This document shows, piece by piece, positions 61,090-64,000 of a stretch of 64,000 nucleotides of DNA (its first letter is position 1; every line of letters starts with the position of its first letter). The stretch covers positions 4,529,001-4,593,000 of the forward strand of contig NC_134677.1 in assembly GCF_024713945.1 (NCBI RefSeq), given 5' to 3'. The DNA comes from Dermatophagoides farinae (Eukaryota > Arthropoda > Arachnida > Sarcoptiformes > Pyroglyphidae). The notes under the pieces are model-generated. The model was not told where the DNA came from. It did not search any database and was given only the letters and a program-made list of their open reading frames with translations. A program made the translations under genes and the position numbers.

Positions 61090-61330
61090 ACGTGAGAATC
61101 GCACGCGTGACTTAGTCCTTATGAACATTTGAACAAACAGCAGCCACCCAATTTCATTTCGTTTCGGTTTTGGTCTTTTTTATATATTTTTATTTTTCTT
61201 TTTTTTTTTGATCGGTCATGGTTCTGGATGATTGTCGGTTAGCAGCTCATTTGGTACGGTCGCTCGCGCGCGTAGCATTCAACGTTAACTTGACTCGTCT
61301 AATCGACTAGCTGAAACAAGCTGAAACTCA
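61090..61330. promoter_or_regulatory. CpG-rich, promoter-like patch in the desert
   Basis: This patch contains an ACGCGT palindrome at 61103-61108 and GGTCGCTCGCGCGCGTAG at 61258-61275, with about six CpGs in 18 bases, followed by CGTTAACTTGACTCGTC. CpG density this high appears nowhere else in the noncoding part of the window. It could mark the transcription start of a gene continuing to the right, or a conserved enhancer. No coding exon follows within the window. Confidence 0.3.
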
Positions 61331-64000
61331 TCAATGATGATGATGATGATTATGAGGAAATTGAATTGATTCGTTTGATTTTTTTTTTGTTTTATGTGCA
61401 ACCTCCAAAATGGCGTTAATGATTTTCAACATTTGCCGGTTTTTTTTGTGTTTATAAAGGTGGTCGTTGCTAAGAAAAAAATTCAAACATTAATAATTGC
61501 CTACTACTCTACACACACACATTGATGATGGTAGACTTTAACTAAATTAGTTACACTTAATTTGATGAATTCTTTAAAGATTTTTTAAAAAAAAAAAAAG
61601 AAAAGACAAAATAAAACATTATCGTCATTATTATTTGAACAAAATTAAGAAATGGTGATAACTGATGATTGAATGATTGATTGAGGAATTATCTGTCAAT
61701 CAAAAATTCATTGAATAAATAAATGCAATGCTATAGTGGTGATAAACAGATCGCTATCATGTATTTAATCTACAAATTAACGAATTAACATATGCTTTAT
61801 GTTATAACTTAAAAATAAAGAAAAGCTTATCACCAAAAACGAAACTGTAATTGTCAACAAGTGAAATTTTAAAATTAGAATACACAGAATGCAAACAATA
61901 TATGCGTGGTCGTTTACCATTTTTGATCTGGACACTTAGTCATTGACATTATCTTTTTTTCCCATTCATTTTAAAATTCATCACATAAACACAAGAACAC
62001 TCACTCTGTCATGGATGTCTATTCAAAATTGAATTCATTGAAATTTATGAAATGGAAAGATATTTGCATTTTGGCAAATTATTAAGATTTTTGTTCTTTC
62101 TTTATCTCAAACGAAAAAAATTCTTGCTCTTATGACACATATAATTGGTAATATTTTTATAGTAATCGTTTAAGAATCCGATAAATGTCTGTATGTTTGT
62201 TTGTTTACAATGGTTTTCAATTTGAACATATACTTTTTTCAATTTATTTGAATGACGATGATGATCATTGAAATGAATCATTGAGTTTAGTTTAGTTGAA
62301 TGTATCAGGCCAATCGTAATGTTTGAGATAATTCATGATTGTTCATTCATCATTTTAACAGGCTTCATGTGTAGTGCTTAATTTTTTTTTCTCTTCTCCA
62401 TCTTTCGGGTGGATATTTTTGTGTAGAGATAACACATTGCTTATTCTGATCTCATGCAGTGTATGTTTGTGTGTGTGTGTGCATCCAATGATGATAGTTT
62501 GTGATGGTTGGGGCAATGCCATTGATTTAAACCGATGATGATGATGACCGAACAACCACTATCACGTAAATTGTATTTATTATCAATGATAATCTTTAGT
62601 AAACATTTAACTTTGTTTGCAAACATTATGGTTTCCGTTTCGAATTACTTTTCAACGATGACGATGAAGAGTAGTGGTAATAAGTAATCTCCTATTTTTT
62701 TACACATCTAATGTAATCTTTCAATGAGTCTGACCTGACCGGATCGGATCATTGCTTTTAAAAATAATTATTATACGATCGAGTAAAGTTCGTGACACCT
62801 AACCTGAATCGTGAATGAATTGGTTTGATTTGGTGATGATTCGATATGATTTGATATGACCAAATTAAATGATTATGAACAAATTAAACATTGGTGATGT
62901 TGTAGTGGTTGTTCATTATAGACTATTACCTATTAATAGATGATGCATTTCTATTCTTGATTGTTGTTGTTGTTGTTGTTATTTTTTCTGTTGATAAATT
63001 CGAATTTTAATGTGAAATGCATTCAAATTGATTGATGTTTCATCTTGTTTGGTTGTATGCCTTTCCATTGTAATACATTTCAAATCAGAAAATGATGGAC
63101 AAAGTAGAGAGGGAAAAATTGTAGCAAATTTTATGATGCCCGATTTATATTTGTTTTTTTTTTTGCAAATTCGGTCAACAATCACAAAATCATTGGCCGA
63201 ATGGAATAAATGCAAACGACGAGACAATTACTTCTCTTTTTTTGATGAAGGTTTTTTTTCTGGTATTTTTTTTATGATCAACAAGAACAACAACAACAAA
63301 AAACACAACGACCAAATCAATATCTTTATCATCATCATCATCATCGGTATCAATAACATCATCTAAACAACAACAAAAAACACTAACAAACTATATTACA
63401 TGATGATCATTCTGGGCTGTGGCAATTAAATTTTAGAAAAATTTATCACTCATTTTGTTATAAAGAATTTATTTAACAAGAAAATTTAATTGGCCCCTAC
63501 GTTTATGTATGTGATCAGATTGTATTGTGTGCAGATTTGCTTACTTTATCGTGGTCAATGTCCTTTTTGGTCATTGTTAAACATTGTCATATCATTATCG
63601 TTATTGGCATAAAAAAATCATTTCCTCTAAAAAAAGAAAGACTATCAAAATCAGAATAATAATAATGATGATGATGATGAAGATAATAATAACCATAAAT
63701 AATTCACCTCTGTCCTGTCTGTTTTATTTTTCTATTAGAACAAGAAACCATGATATTTGAAAATTGATAATAAAGATATTGACCATAATGGTAATTTGAA
63801 TATTCCTTATCATCGAGTTAAAAGACAGAAATTAGCATATAAAGAATATTTTATTTTTCTTATGTTGTATTTTTCAAGTTTACTGTTTTTTTTAATCATT
63901 TAGAAATTTTCCTTAATTATACAAATGTTATAGTGAAAAAAAAGATTAAAATATAAATACAAAAACTATGGTATTAAACTACGATTCTATTCATTTAGTA

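Larger units (their letters stand above)
44449..64000. other. Downstream gene desert
   Basis: About 19.5 kb with no supportable coding gene, tRNA or rRNA. It is dominated by microsatellites: about 15 CA units at 49167-49197, GA at about 58418-58435 and 59570-59585, ATCT at 59020-59041, a 22-base T run at 59118-59139 and GAT at 59236-59256. Many open frames exist, but they are low-complexity, hydrophobic or shorter than about 125 codons and lack splice or family support. Given the flanking Iroquois gene, long-range regulatory DNA is a reasonable interpretation. The most distinctive patches are a hairpin at 45205-45247 and a CpG-rich patch at 61255-61275. Confidence 0.5.

Overview
This is eukaryotic nuclear DNA, very AT-rich and full of ATC/GAT, CAA/GTT and CA/TG microsatellites. 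Genes in the first 20 kb are packed tightly on both strands, with introns mostly of 59-88 bases and canonical GT-AG ends. This style, together with a sosondowah homologue, an Iroquois homeobox gene and several unrecognised small secreted proteins, suggests a compact arthropod genome. An astigmatid mite (dust-mite or scab-mite relative) fits best. The organism call is inference; no species-diagnostic marker was seen.

Bases 1-20200 are gene-dense. In order they hold: a possible decayed membrane-protein remnant (1-640); HDHD2 (minus) divergent from MCM7 (plus) over a 298-base promoter with a palindromic E2F-type site; BOP1 (minus), convergent with MCM7; three unrecognised secreted or anchored proteins (7171-9535), one built of two copies of a cysteine-paired domain and one a mucin-like protein with a single EF-hand loop; PSMB4 (minus), tail-to-tail with the third secreted gene; PIGU (minus); sowah (minus); a DNA polymerase beta-like gene (plus); and tyrosine aminotransferase (plus).

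From 20200 to 64000 the character changes. A single gene is recognised, a mirror-like Iroquois TALE homeobox gene whose five modelled coding exons are spread over 15.5 kb (28741-44252). It is flanked by about 8.5 kb upstream and about 20 kb downstream without convincing coding sequence. A CCAAT/CACCC-type cluster near 25500-26010 may be its promoter. Its third intron carries a 1.8-kb mariner-like element with nearly identical ~584-base inverted arms around a broken transposase fragment.

The gene set mixes replication and cell growth (MCM7, BOP1, PSMB4), DNA repair (POLB-like), GPI anchoring (PIGU), amino-acid catabolism (TAT) and patterning (Iroquois). No operon-like logic links them. The most unusual observation is that the polymerase beta-like protein keeps the lyase lysine but appears to have lost two of three catalytic aspartates. 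Also notable are the long-armed mariner derivative with a self-complementary inner junction, and the sharp change from a compact gene cluster to a regulatory-type desert around the Iroquois gene.
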